A stretch of DNA of 6,659 bases from Rhodocyclaceae bacterium (GTDB lineage Bacteria > Pseudomonadota > Gammaproteobacteria > Burkholderiales > Rhodocyclaceae), in contig JAUYFZ010000266.1 of NCBI GenBank assembly GCA_030689585.1, positions 1 through 6,659 on the forward strand. Direction: 5' to 3'. This document shows positions 1 through 6,515 of the stretch, piece after piece; within the stretch, counting starts at the first letter, position 1; each line of letters starts with the position of its first letter. The notes under the pieces are model-generated. The model had not been told where the DNA came from. It searched no databases and saw only the letters and a program-made list of their open reading frames with translations. A program made the translations under genes and the position numbers.

Positions 1-246
1 GGGAAGGGAGAAGGCTCTTCCCAGCTCCTCCCCCTTGAAGGGAAGGGAGAAGGCTCTTCCCAGCTCCTCCCCCTTCAAGGGGAGGGAGAAGGCTCTTCCC
101 AGCTCCTCCCCCTTCAAGGGGAGGGAGAAGGCTCTTCCCAGCTCCTCCCCCTTGAAGGGAAGGGAGAAGGCTCTTCCCAGCTCCTCCCCCTTCAAGGGGA
201 GGGAGAAGGCTCTTCCCAGCTCCTCCCCCTTCAAGGGGGAGGCCGG
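1..246. repeat. Tandem array of a 39-bp unit, six copies plus a partial
   Basis: A unit beginning GGCTCTTCCCAGCTCC starts at 13, 52, 91, 130, 169 and 208, exactly 39 bp apart. Bases 1-12 are the tail of an earlier copy, so the array extends upstream of the window. Copies differ only at two linked positions: TTGAAGGGAAGG (copies 1 and 4) versus TTCAAGGGGAGG (copies 2, 3 and 5). Copy 6 keeps the C variant, then diverges after about 239 into a G-rich tail. The order of variants makes 13-129 and 130-246 two near-identical 117-bp blocks, which suggests that a three-copy block was duplicated. The C-rich/G-rich inverted element inside each unit resembles a dispersed intergenic repeat I recall from betaproteobacterial genomes (from memory, not searched). 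The array is probably non-coding, although 39 is divisible by three and two forward frames stay open through it. Confidence 0.95.
222..242 (+). promoter_or_regulatory. Perfect C-rich/G-rich hairpin just upstream of nosG
   Basis: CCTCCCCCTT and AAGGGGGAGG flank a single C, giving a 21-nt perfect inverted repeat. In RNA this would fold as a stem of at least 8 G-C-rich pairs with a TTCAA loop. The stem ends 16 nt before the nosG start codon. Because no U-tract follows, it does not look like an intrinsic terminator. It may stabilise or process the mRNA, or compete with the G-run structure that overlaps its 3' arm. Its inverted-repeat character is directly visible; any regulatory function is inference. 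Confidence 0.6.
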
Positions 247-259
247 GAGGGGGATGGGG
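235..259 (+). promoter_or_regulatory. nosG ribosome binding region with a G-quadruplex-type motif
   Basis: Four G-tracts occur in a row: 235-239 (5 G), 245-247 (3 G), 249-253 (5 G) and 256-259 (4 G), separated by loops of 5, 1 and 2 nt. This fits the usual G3+N1-7 quadruplex pattern on the mRNA-sense strand. The only Shine-Dalgarno-like sequence for nosG, GGGAGGGGGA at 245-254, lies inside it, and the last G of the motif is the first base of the GTG start codon. The tract is the tail of the repeat element, so the repeat appears to have supplied the translation-initiation region. Whether a quadruplex forms in vivo is unknown. Confidence 0.45.
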
Positions 260-1077
260 TGCCGCCACTGTCCATCGCTCGTGCGCAACAAGCGCGTCGT
301 CGGTTGCTGCGAACGATCCTGCTCACCGGTGGGGTGATGGGGGCTGCTCTCTCCGGTTTTTTACCACTGGCCTACGCCCAAAAAAGTCGCCTGCGTCCGC
401 CGGGCGCGTTAGACGAAAAGGATTTTTTGGCGAGTTGCATCAAGTGCGGTCAATGTGTGCAGGTCTGCCCCGTGCAAGCGATCAAATTGGCTGACTTGGT
501 CGATGGCATGGGGGTGGGCACGCCTTATATCGATGCTCGCGCCCAAGCGTGCGACTTCTCCTGCGATGCCGTGCAGTGCATTTTGGCTTGCCCGACGGGA
601 TCACTGACGTACGAAAAACCTGATTTTCTGCCGGTGCGCCCGGGGGCGGCCTTGGCGGCCGCGCCTATTCTGAAAGCTAAGGAAAAAGATGCCGAGCCGA
701 CCCTGAACCTCAAAGAACGCATCGGTGTGGCCGTGCTGCCCATGCCGGGCCGATGCTTGCTTCTACAGGGGAAAGGTTTTAGAGGGCAGGCACGAGGAGC
801 CGATTTTGAAGGGCAGTTGCGCTATATGGCCGTCGACCGATGGAAGCCAATTCCAATCCGTGACCATCCCTACGATCTAGAAGAATGCGATCTGTGTATA
901 CGGGAATGCCCTATCAAAGATGCCATTTCAATAGAGCTTGTCTTCATGCCCAATGGCACACAGCGCAAAATGCCGGTGGTGCATGAACCCTGTGTCGGTT
1001 GCGGCGTGTGCGAAATGATCTGTCCGGTGACCCCCGCCGCAATTGTGATCGAAGCGAGGGAAGTGTGGAAAACATGA
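259..1077 (+). CDS. nosG: NosG/NapG-type polyferredoxin of N2O respiration
   Basis: This 272-aa polyferredoxin would take electrons from the membrane partner NosH and pass them on in the periplasm towards N2O reductase. The N terminus has a twin-arginine signal (RRRLLR, residues 13-18), then a hydrophobic stretch to about AYA at 38-40, followed by the family's LRPPGAL segment. Cluster motifs are C60-x2-C63-x2-C66-x3-C70P, C98-x3-C102-x4-C107-x3-C111P, C210-x2-C213-x3-C217P, and C245-x2-C248-x2-C251-x3-C255P. The third motif shows only three close cysteines; C166 may be the fourth ligand, with about 40 residues inserted before C210. GTG 259 is chosen because it puts the Arg pair at a normal distance from the N terminus, and a G-rich SD lies 5 nt upstream. 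The frame is open upstream to base 1 without another usual start codon. The stop overlaps nosH (ATGA). The neighbours favour NosG over nitrate-reductase NapG. Confidence 0.9.
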   Translation: MPPLSIARAQQARRRLLRTILLTGGVMGAALSGFLPLAYAQKSRLRPPGALDEKDFLASCIKCGQCVQVCPVQAIKLADLVDGMGVGTPYIDARAQACDFSCDAVQCILACPTGSLTYEKPDFLPVRPGAALAAAPILKAKEKDAEPTLNLKERIGVAVLPMPGRCLLLQGKGFRGQARGADFEGQLRYMAVDRWKPIPIRDHPYDLEECDLCIRECPIKDAISIELVFMPNGTQRKMPVVHEPCVGCGVCEMICPVTPAAIVIEAREVWKT

Positions 1078-2051
1078 GTGCTCCATTAAAACGTCGCTTT
1101 CGCGAACAAATTGCTGTCATGTTTGGACGCGAGCCAGTCAAGCCATTGGAAATATCTTCTGGTGCGCAAAAGATTCATGTCTTCAAAAAAGGCAACAAGG
1201 ATTTTATTGCCGAAAAATTGCACGCCCGCGCTCACGCTAACCCTTCGCACCGATGGCGTAATCGTCGCTGGATTACGCTTATTCTGACCAATCTGTTGTT
1301 CGTTGTTTCATTTCATTTCGATGTCCAAATTCTCGAAGGGGCGTTGACGGCATCGCGGTTTATCGGGTTTCACTTAATCGACCTTAACTCTGCCTTGCAG
1401 GTGATGTTGGCGCACAAGCACATCATCGTGAACCTTTTAATCGGCACGGGCACGGTGTTGTTCTTATGGATATTGCTGGGAGGACGCACCTTTTGTTCTT
1501 GGGTTTGCCCCTATCACCTGCTGGCTGAATGGGCAGAAAAACTGCATCTGTGGTTAGTGCAGAAAAAACTGGTCACCGATCAAACCATCGACCGGCGGTT
1601 ACGCAGTGTGTTTTGGATCATTTTCGCCCTGTTGGCGGTGGTCACTGGCTATACGGTCTTTGAAGCCATTTCACCCGTCGGCATCGTTTCCCGTGCGCTG
1701 ATCTACGGGCCGGGATTGGCTCTTTTGTGGGTGCTGGCCTTGCTGGTGTTCGAAGTGTTCTTTTCCAAACGGGCCTGGTGTCGTTATGCCTGTCCGATTG
1801 GCTTGACTTACGGCGTAGTGGGCATCATTTCCCCCTTGCGCATCAAATACAAGCTGGAAGGTTGTTTTCACGAAGGCGATTGCCGAAAGGTTTGCCTCGT
1901 GCCCCATGTGCTCGATACTGTGATCAAGGGTCGTGCCGTCGATACCGAAGTGCCCATTGGGCCAGATTGCACCCGTTGCGGTTTGTGCGTCGATGCCTGC
2001 CCGACGGGATCGCTTTCCTTTGAGGTCAAAGGCCTGTCTAAACTAATGTAA
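1074..2051 (+). CDS. nosH: NosH/NapH-type membrane ferredoxin, quinol dehydrogenase partner
   Basis: This 325-aa membrane protein is expected to oxidise quinol and reduce NosG. Hydrophobic segments lie at about 66-83, 117-135, 179-199 and 209-230. Two membrane-edge motifs typical of the NapH/NosR/CcoG group are visible: C141-x3-C145P (FCSWVCPYHLLAEW) and C236-x3-C240P (WCRYACPIG). The C-terminal ferredoxin domain has an incomplete first motif, C264-x5-C270-x3-C274, with Glu267 where the second cysteine normally sits, and a complete second motif C299-x2-C302-x2-C305-x3-C309P. ATG 1074 is chosen because it overlaps the nosG stop (ATGA) and gives a normal basic N terminus; a longer GTG-started frame from 999 would overlap nosG by 79 nt. 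It could also be called NapH, but the nosFLY neighbours support NosH. Confidence 0.9.
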   Translation: MSAPLKRRFREQIAVMFGREPVKPLEISSGAQKIHVFKKGNKDFIAEKLHARAHANPSHRWRNRRWITLILTNLLFVVSFHFDVQILEGALTASRFIGFHLIDLNSALQVMLAHKHIIVNLLIGTGTVLFLWILLGGRTFCSWVCPYHLLAEWAEKLHLWLVQKKLVTDQTIDRRLRSVFWIIFALLAVVTGYTVFEAISPVGIVSRALIYGPGLALLWVLALLVFEVFFSKRAWCRYACPIGLTYGVVGIISPLRIKYKLEGCFHEGDCRKVCLVPHVLDTVIKGRAVDTEVPIGPDCTRCGLCVDACPTGSLSFEVKGLSKLM

Positions 2052-2067
2052 CCGTTACAATCTAAAT

Positions 2068-2709
2068 ATGATCCATTGCGAAAATCTCTCTAAAACCTTC
2101 CGGCGCGTGCCCGTCCTAGACGGGGTCAATCTTTCGATTCATGTCGGCGAGCGCGTGGCCTTGATCGGGTCCAACGGCGCGGGCAAAACCACGTTGATCC
2201 GCTGCCTGTTGGGTGAATACACGCATGAAGGTTTATTGACCATTGACGGGCAAACCCCAAGAACTCATCGCACGGAAATATTGTCAGGCATTGGCTTTGT
2301 CCCTCAGCATCCGCCCCCGTTGGGGATGCCGGTGGGGCAGTTGATTGATTTTGCAGCAAAATTGTGCGGCACGGATCCGGCACAAATGATTGCATTGGCC
2401 ACCCGAATGGGGCTGGATGTCGCACCGGTATTGCAACGTCCTTTCGTCAAACTCTCCGGTGGCATGAAGCAGAAGATATTGATTGCGATTGCCTTGGGTC
2501 GGCAGGCGCGCTTACTCATCATGGATGAACCGACGGCTAACCTCGACCCTGAGGCGCGCGAAGTCTTTCTGGCTCTCTTGGCGGAACGGGCGGACAGTGT
2601 TGCCATGCTCATTTCCAGTCATCGCTTGAATGAAGTCTCTTCACTCGTTGATCGTGTGATCGAGATGGACATGGGCAAAATCGTACTGGACAAGAAAGTA
2701 GACCATTGA
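2068..2709 (+). CDS. nosF: NosF, ABC transporter ATPase for N2O reductase maturation
   Basis: A 213-aa cytoplasmic ATP-binding subunit, somewhat shorter than many NosF proteins, which often run near 300 aa. It carries every ABC motif in order: Walker A GSNGAGKT (34-41), Q-loop Gln80, signature LSGGM (129-133), Walker B LLIMDE (149-154), D-loop NLDP (158-161) and switch His185 in SSH. With NosY and periplasmic NosD it forms the transporter needed to build the copper-sulfur centres of NosZ. It is the only gene of the operon not overlapping its upstream neighbour: 16 nt separate it from nosH. These hold a short dyad, GTAACCGTTAC, at 2048-2058, and no good Shine-Dalgarno is visible. ATG 2068 fits the family N terminus (IHCENLSKTF). 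Its TGA shares one base with the nosL ATG. Confidence 0.95.
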   Translation: MIHCENLSKTFRRVPVLDGVNLSIHVGERVALIGSNGAGKTTLIRCLLGEYTHEGLLTIDGQTPRTHRTEILSGIGFVPQHPPPLGMPVGQLIDFAAKLCGTDPAQMIALATRMGLDVAPVLQRPFVKLSGGMKQKILIAIALGRQARLLIMDEPTANLDPEAREVFLALLAERADSVAMLISSHRLNEVSSLVDRVIEMDMGKIVLDKKVDH

Positions 2710-3206
2710 TGGATCGCCGTCGCTTTTTGGAAGCAGGTTTCGCGCTCACGCCCCTCGCTGCTTTTCTATCCGCCTGCGGTAAAAGCGTGAAATGGCCGGA
2801 AGGCATGAAGCCGATTATGTGGGATCGAGACATCTGCGTCACCTGCAACATGGTTATTTCCGACCCGCGTTTCGCCGGTGAGATGCGGGGTGGCCCGAAG
2901 GACACCGTGTTCAAATTCGATGATCCGGGATGCGTCGCCTTGTGGCTGGACGACAAGGCTGCGGCTTATCCCTGGATGAAAGAATCGGCCACCAAACTCT
3001 GGATGGCCTCTGCCAATATCACCAATGGTAAGCCTGATGCGAGCGCAGACGTCGTTTGGCTAGATGGCTTTAAGGCACACTACCTCACCAAAACTTCACC
3101 GATGGGCTTTAACTTTGGAGCGGTCGCAGAACCACAAGACAAGTCTGTCGATTTTTCGACCATGTGCAACCACGTCGTCACTCAATTCAAAAAAGGCCGC
3201 GCATGA
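2709..3206 (+). CDS. nosL: NosL, copper-binding lipoprotein chaperone
   Basis: A 165-aa protein expected to bind Cu(I) on the outer face of the periplasm and deliver it for N2O reductase assembly. The N terminus combines basic residues (RRR at 3-5), a hydrophobic core and a lipobox LSAC with the acylated Cys at 23. The family signature follows at about 41-52 as DICVTCNMVISD: the conserved C-x-M element (C46, M48) plus Cys43. The ATG at 2709 overlaps the nosF stop by one base (TGATG); an in-frame TTG at 2706 would add only one residue and is less likely. The final codons overlap nosY by ATGA. The RRRF stretch also looks Tat-like, so the export route is not settled by sequence. Confidence 0.92.
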   Translation: MDRRRFLEAGFALTPLAAFLSACGKSVKWPEGMKPIMWDRDICVTCNMVISDPRFAGEMRGGPKDTVFKFDDPGCVALWLDDKAAAYPWMKESATKLWMASANITNGKPDASADVVWLDGFKAHYLTKTSPMGFNFGAVAEPQDKSVDFSTMCNHVVTQFKKGRA

Positions 3207-4030
3207 ATACTCTCTGGCTGACTGCCCAACTCGACATTTCAGAATCCTTGCGTTCGCGCTGGTTTGCTATTTACTCGCTTGTTTTCGGCGGCATTGTCGC
3301 CCTGCTCTTTTTGTTCGGTTTAACCGAATCCCGCGTGCTCGGTTTCATCGGGTTATCGCGCCTGCTGGTCACCTACATCCAGCTCACCATGGCGATTCTG
3401 CCAATTTTTGTACTCATCACCACCGTGCGTTCTGTCGCAGGCGACAGGGAAGCGGGGGTCTATGAATACCTTTTGTCGTTACCCGTTTCGCTCAGTTCGT
3501 GGTTTTGGGGAAAAATTCTAGGACGCTATCTCGTTATTTTCCTGCCGGTTTTCGTGGCGATGGCGGCGGCTATTCCCATCGCCGTCGTGCAAGGCATTGA
3601 CGTGCCTTGGGAATTGTTTGGTTACTACACCTTACTTCTGGCCGCCATGGCTGCTTGTTTTCTGGGGTTGGGTATGTTGATTTCGGCTCTGGCCAGAACA
3701 ACGGATGTTGCACAGGGAGCGGCCTTCATGACTTGGCTGACCCTGTTGCTTTTCATTGATCTGATTCTGTTGGGCGTGATGATTCAAGGCCGTATTTCAC
3801 CGGAAGTGGCGGTAGGCATCGCACTGGCCAATCCGCTGCAAGTGTTCCGCACCGCCGCGTTAGCTCTGTTTGATCCCCAACTCATCGTATTAGGGCCTTC
3901 GGCTTACGTCATCCTCGATACCTTCGGTGCTTTCGGCTACAAAATCTACGCGCTGGTTTATCCCGTGGTGGTGGGAGCCATCGCGGCCACGTTGGGTTAT
4001 ATGGCCTTCAAGCGTGGGGACTTGCCGTGA
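3203..4030 (+). CDS. nosY: NosY, ABC permease for N2O reductase maturation
   Basis: A 275-aa integral membrane protein, the usual length for NosY. Hydrophobic segments begin at about 22-40 and 55-75, with further spans to the C terminus, consistent with six helices. The family element GDREAGVYEYLLSLP occurs at about 80-94, in the cytoplasmic part that couples to the ATPase. It pairs with NosF, two genes upstream, and with NosD, which is not in this window. ATG 3203 overlaps the nosL stop (ATGA), with an AAAAGG Shine-Dalgarno about 8 nt upstream. A frame open from 3164 would add 13 charged residues inside nosL and is not preferred. The stop overlaps the next gene by GTGA. Confidence 0.93.
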   Translation: MNTLWLTAQLDISESLRSRWFAIYSLVFGGIVALLFLFGLTESRVLGFIGLSRLLVTYIQLTMAILPIFVLITTVRSVAGDREAGVYEYLLSLPVSLSSWFWGKILGRYLVIFLPVFVAMAAAIPIAVVQGIDVPWELFGYYTLLLAAMAACFLGLGMLISALARTTDVAQGAAFMTWLTLLLFIDLILLGVMIQGRISPEVAVGIALANPLQVFRTAALALFDPQLIVLGPSAYVILDTFGAFGYKIYALVYPVVVGAIAATLGYMAFKRGDLP

Positions 4031-4512
4031 ACCGTTTGTTTTTAATAGGGTTACTCATTGGCATATCCTCGCCGCTCATCAGCTTGGCTCAGGAAAGCGA
4101 TCCCCTCTGGGTGGCCACGCTGACCGATTTGAATGACAAGCCGGTGGCCTTACAAACCTACAAAGGACGACCTTTGGTGGTGAATTTCTGGGCACGCTGG
4201 TGCGGCCCTTGTCGTGAAGAAATACCGGACTTCATTCGAGCCAGAGGAAAATACAAAGGAGTTGAGCTTTTAGGCATTGCTATTGATGATAAAACCGAAG
4301 CCGTGCGAGATTTTGCCAAAGCTTACGAGATGGATTACCCCGTCCTTCTCGCCAAAGATCAGGGAATCGCTTTGATGAAAGCACTGGGCAATACCAAAGC
4401 AGGGTTGCCCTATACCTTGGTCATTGATCGTTCTGGACGTATTGTGCAAAAGAAAATGGGGCCGATGAAGAGGGCAGATATTGAGGCGGGCTTTCAACAG
4501 GCACTGAAATGA
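4027..4512 (+). CDS. TlpA-like periplasmic thioredoxin
   Basis: A 161-aa thiol-disulfide oxidoreductase of the TlpA/ResA type. It starts with a signal sequence of about 21 residues (hydrophobic 4-18, possible cleavage after LISLA). The catalytic motif is W58-C59-G60-P61-C62 in FWARWCGPCREEIP, and the cis-proline is Pro128 in GLPYTLVID. It would act in the periplasm as a reductant of cysteine pairs; placement within the nos operon suggests copper-site or NosL thiol reduction for NosZ maturation, comparable in concept to TlpA work on cytochrome oxidase CuA (inference). The start is GTG 4027, overlapping the nosY stop, with GGGGA about 7 nt upstream. The stop overlaps the menA-like gene (ATGA). 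A role in cytochrome c maturation is possible but less favoured by position. Confidence 0.9.
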   Translation: MNRLFLIGLLIGISSPLISLAQESDPLWVATLTDLNDKPVALQTYKGRPLVVNFWARWCGPCREEIPDFIRARGKYKGVELLGIAIDDKTEAVRDFAKAYEMDYPVLLAKDQGIALMKALGNTKAGLPYTLVIDRSGRIVQKKMGPMKRADIEAGFQQALK

Positions 4513-5375
4513 AGGTGTGGTGGACGGCCATACGTCCGGCGACACTCACGTTGAGTTTGACTCCCGTCATCACCGGCATCGCTCTGGCCCTTTCCGAAGG
4601 GGCGGGCTTGCGTGGGGCGATTGCCCTTGAAACACTCATCGCGGCCCTGTGTATTCAGATCGGGGTCAACCTTTACAACGATGCAACCGACTGTGCAGCG
4701 GATCGTTGTCATCGCCTGGGGCCGCTGCGTGTCACCGCCGCAGGATTAGCCAGCGCGAGCGATGTTCGGCGGGCAGCCAACCTCGCCCTGATAATGGCAT
4801 TCTTGTTCGGGCTTCATTTAACCTTCGTAGGTGGTTGGCCCATCCTTCTGATCGGGTTCGCGTCCTTGGTGGCCAGTTGGGCCTATTCCGGCGGACAACA
4901 CCCTCTTTCGCATACGCCGTTGGGTGAGTTTTTTGTCTGGCTCTTTTTCGGCGTGATGGCGGTTTCTGGCAGTCACTGGTTGCAAGCGGGCACGGCCACG
5001 TTGTCGGCCCTGTTAGCGGGGGCGGCACTGGGGCTACCGGCGGCTGCGGTATTGCTCATCAACAACCTGCGCGATAGTGAATCCGACCAGCGCGCGGGTC
5101 GAAGAACACTCGCCCTCCAGTTGGGCAATACGGGGAGCCGTCGTCTTTATGCCCTGCTCATGCTGCTACCCTTCGCGTTACTACTAGGGTTACCTTCTTA
5201 TACGTGGTTCGCATTTTTGATGTTGCCCATCAACCTGCGAATCCTTACCCAGCTTCGTACGGCAGGGGGAAGCGACCTTAATGGGATACTGATTGCGACC
5301 GCTCGTTCCCAATTTGTTTTCGGGCTACTGATTGTGGCGGGTTGTTTAACGTGGAACAACACAGGCCACGCTTGA
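4509..5375 (+). CDS. menA: MenA-like 1,4-dihydroxy-2-naphthoate prenyltransferase
   Basis: A 288-aa UbiA-superfamily membrane prenyltransferase. It opens with WTAIRPATLTLSLTPVITG (5-23), characteristic of MenA. The first Asp-rich prenyl-diphosphate/Mg site is N57-D58-x2-D61-x3-D65, followed by RLGPLRVTAAGLAS (69-82), matching the MenA RxGPxR signature. The segment LGEFFVWLFFG (138-148) matches the conserved LG(D/E) loop. The second site, NNLRDSESDQRAGRRTLA (185-202), is diagnostic of MenA and differs from UbiA. It would attach a polyprenyl tail to DHNA to make demethylmenaquinone. As the last gene of the nos operon (ATGA overlap with the thioredoxin gene) it suggests menaquinol feeds NosGH. 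Other men genes are not in the window. An aromatic substrate other than DHNA cannot be excluded. Confidence 0.85.
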   Translation: MKVWWTAIRPATLTLSLTPVITGIALALSEGAGLRGAIALETLIAALCIQIGVNLYNDATDCAADRCHRLGPLRVTAAGLASASDVRRAANLALIMAFLFGLHLTFVGGWPILLIGFASLVASWAYSGGQHPLSHTPLGEFFVWLFFGVMAVSGSHWLQAGTATLSALLAGAALGLPAAAVLLINNLRDSESDQRAGRRTLALQLGNTGSRRLYALLMLLPFALLLGLPSYTWFAFLMLPINLRILTQLRTAGGSDLNGILIATARSQFVFGLLIVAGCLTWNNTGHA

Positions 5376-5429
5376 CGAGTGGTTCCATTATTCACGAGCG
5401 GCCATCGGTCATGTGTCGTTAGCGCAGGA

Positions 5430-6416
5430 TTAAATCGCATCCAATGGTGAAATCACCCCGCGTCCACCTTTGTTGAGTACATGCGTGTAAATCATCGTCG
5501 TTGCCACATCCGCATGTCCCAGCAACTCCTGCACCGTGCGAATATCGTAGCCAGATTGAAGCAAGTGCGTTGCAAATGAATGGCGAAATGTGTGCGGTGT
5601 CGCCAGTTTGGCAATACCACTCGCCTGCACCGCTCTTTTCACCGCCCGTTGCAACAGTTTTTCATCCATATGATGCCGCCGCTCAACGCCGCTACGCGGG
5701 TCAACGGAATAGCTGCCGGACGAAAAAATATACTGCCACGCCCACTCGCTCGCCGCATTTGGATACTTTCTATCCAGTGCATTTGGCAGATAAACTCCCG
5801 CCTTGCCTTGTAAATTGTCCGACTCATACAAGATCCGACGTGATTTCAGATGTGCCTGCAAGGGCGCAATCAAAGTATTCGGCAACATCGTGATGCGATC
5901 CTTCGCCCCCTTGCCATCGCGCACCACAATCTCTGCCCGCTCGAAATCCACATCCTTCACGCGCAAACGAACGCATTCCATCAGCCGCATTCCCGTCCCG
6001 TAAAGCAGGCGGGCCATCAGACCGTGCACGGCACTCATTCCATCGAGCACGGCCGTCACTTCCTGCCGCGTCAACACCACTGGCAAACGCTGTGGCGTTT
6101 TCGCCCGCACCACCTTATCCAGCCAGGGCAGGTCGACGCCCAACACCTCGCGGTACAAAAACAGCAACGCCGACAACGCCTGATTCTGCGTCGCCGCCGC
6201 CACCTTGCCTTCGACTGCCAGATGCGTCAGAAACGCCTCAACCTCCACCGCCCCCATGTTGCTGGGGTGTCGCTTGCCGTGAAATAAAATAAATCGACGA
6301 ATCCACTGGACATACTGCGTTTCTGTGCGGATACTGTAGTGCTTCAAACGCAAGCGATCACGAACCTGATCAAGGAGTTTTGGTGCTTGAGGACTTAGGG
6401 GTTGGTGATCGGTCAT
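5430..6416 (-). CDS. intI: Integron integrase IntI (tyrosine recombinase)
   Basis: A 328-aa tyrosine recombinase, full length for IntI. The N-terminal SAM-like domain (about 12-100, [22 protein letters not shown] region) binds the core sites. The catalytic residues are all present: Arg144 in TGMRLME, Lys169 or Lys172 in GKGAKDR, His275 and Arg278 in [13 protein letters not shown], His301 in LLGHAD, and nucleophile Tyr310 in MIYTHV. Between the catalytic Lys and His lies the IntI-specific patch at about 209-250 ([33 protein letters not shown]), which phage integrases and XerC/D lack. The gene recombines attI with cassette attC sites. It converges on the nos operon with 54 bp between the stop codons. 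The start is the ATG whose complement is at 6414-6416; no strong Shine-Dalgarno is visible. Nothing suggests decay. Confidence 0.96.
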   Translation of the reverse strand: MTDHQPLSPQAPKLLDQVRDRLRLKHYSIRTETQYVQWIRRFILFHGKRHPSNMGAVEVEAFLTHLAVEGKVAAATQNQALSALLFLYREVLGVDLPWLDKVVRAKTPQRLPVVLTRQEVTAVLDGMSAVHGLMARLLYGTGMRLMECVRLRVKDVDFERAEIVVRDGKGAKDRITMLPNTLIAPLQAHLKSRRILYESDNLQGKAGVYLPNALDRKYPNAASEWAWQYIFSSGSYSVDPRSGVERRHHMDEKLLQRAVKRAVQASGIAKLATPHTFRHSFATHLLQSGYDIRTVQELLGHADVATTMIYTHVLNKGGRGVISPLDAI

Positions 6417-6469
6417 GATAAGTTTGCGTGAAGCAATAAATACAGAGAGTTACAATTCAATCGATGGCT

Positions 6470-6515
6470 GTATACACCTTGCAGTATCGGAGTATACACC
6501 TGTCGAGGTGTATAC
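6470..6515. repeat. Three copies of GTATACACCT, two forming a perfect dyad
   Basis: GTATACACCT occurs at 6470-6479 and again 22 bp later at 6492-6501; its exact inverse AGGTGTATAC follows at 6506-6515. The last two copies are 10-bp arms around GTCG, forming a 24-bp perfect hairpin or operator-like dyad. They lie between intI and the downstream gene, 54 to 99 bp upstream of the intI start codon. They may be IntI-binding repeats of attI (class 1 attI has two direct repeats beside the simple site), or an operator controlling the divergent genes. TATACT at 6511-6516 is -10-like on the plus strand but lacks a convincing -35. Confidence 0.85.

Noticed and set aside
1..246. CRISPR array
   Set aside because: The 39-bp units are contiguous with no unique spacers, so this is a simple tandem repeat.
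35..337. 100-aa open frame translating the 39-bp repeat
   Set aside because: It is a 13-residue repeat created by the DNA array, has no Shine-Dalgarno of its own, and runs into the start of nosG in another frame.
999..1073. 25-residue upstream extension of nosH
   Set aside because: It lies inside nosG in a different frame; ATG 1074 with the ATGA overlap is the better start.
2019..2030. FNR-like inverted repeat TTTGAGGTCAAA
   Set aside because: The half-sites are separated by 2 nt, not the 4 of an FNR box, and it lies within the nosH coding end.
5352..5429. Terminator between menA and intI
   Set aside because: TGGAAC (5352-5357) and GTTCCA (5382-5387) are inverted but 24 nt apart, with no G-C-rich stem followed by a T-tract on either strand.
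5850..6287. 145-aa plus-strand frame opposite intI
   Set aside because: It is antisense to a well-conserved integrase, His/Arg/Gln-rich in the way of shadow frames, with no recognisable domain.
6468..6484. LexA (SOS) box upstream of intI
   Set aside because: CTG and CAG are separated by 11 nt, not the required 10.
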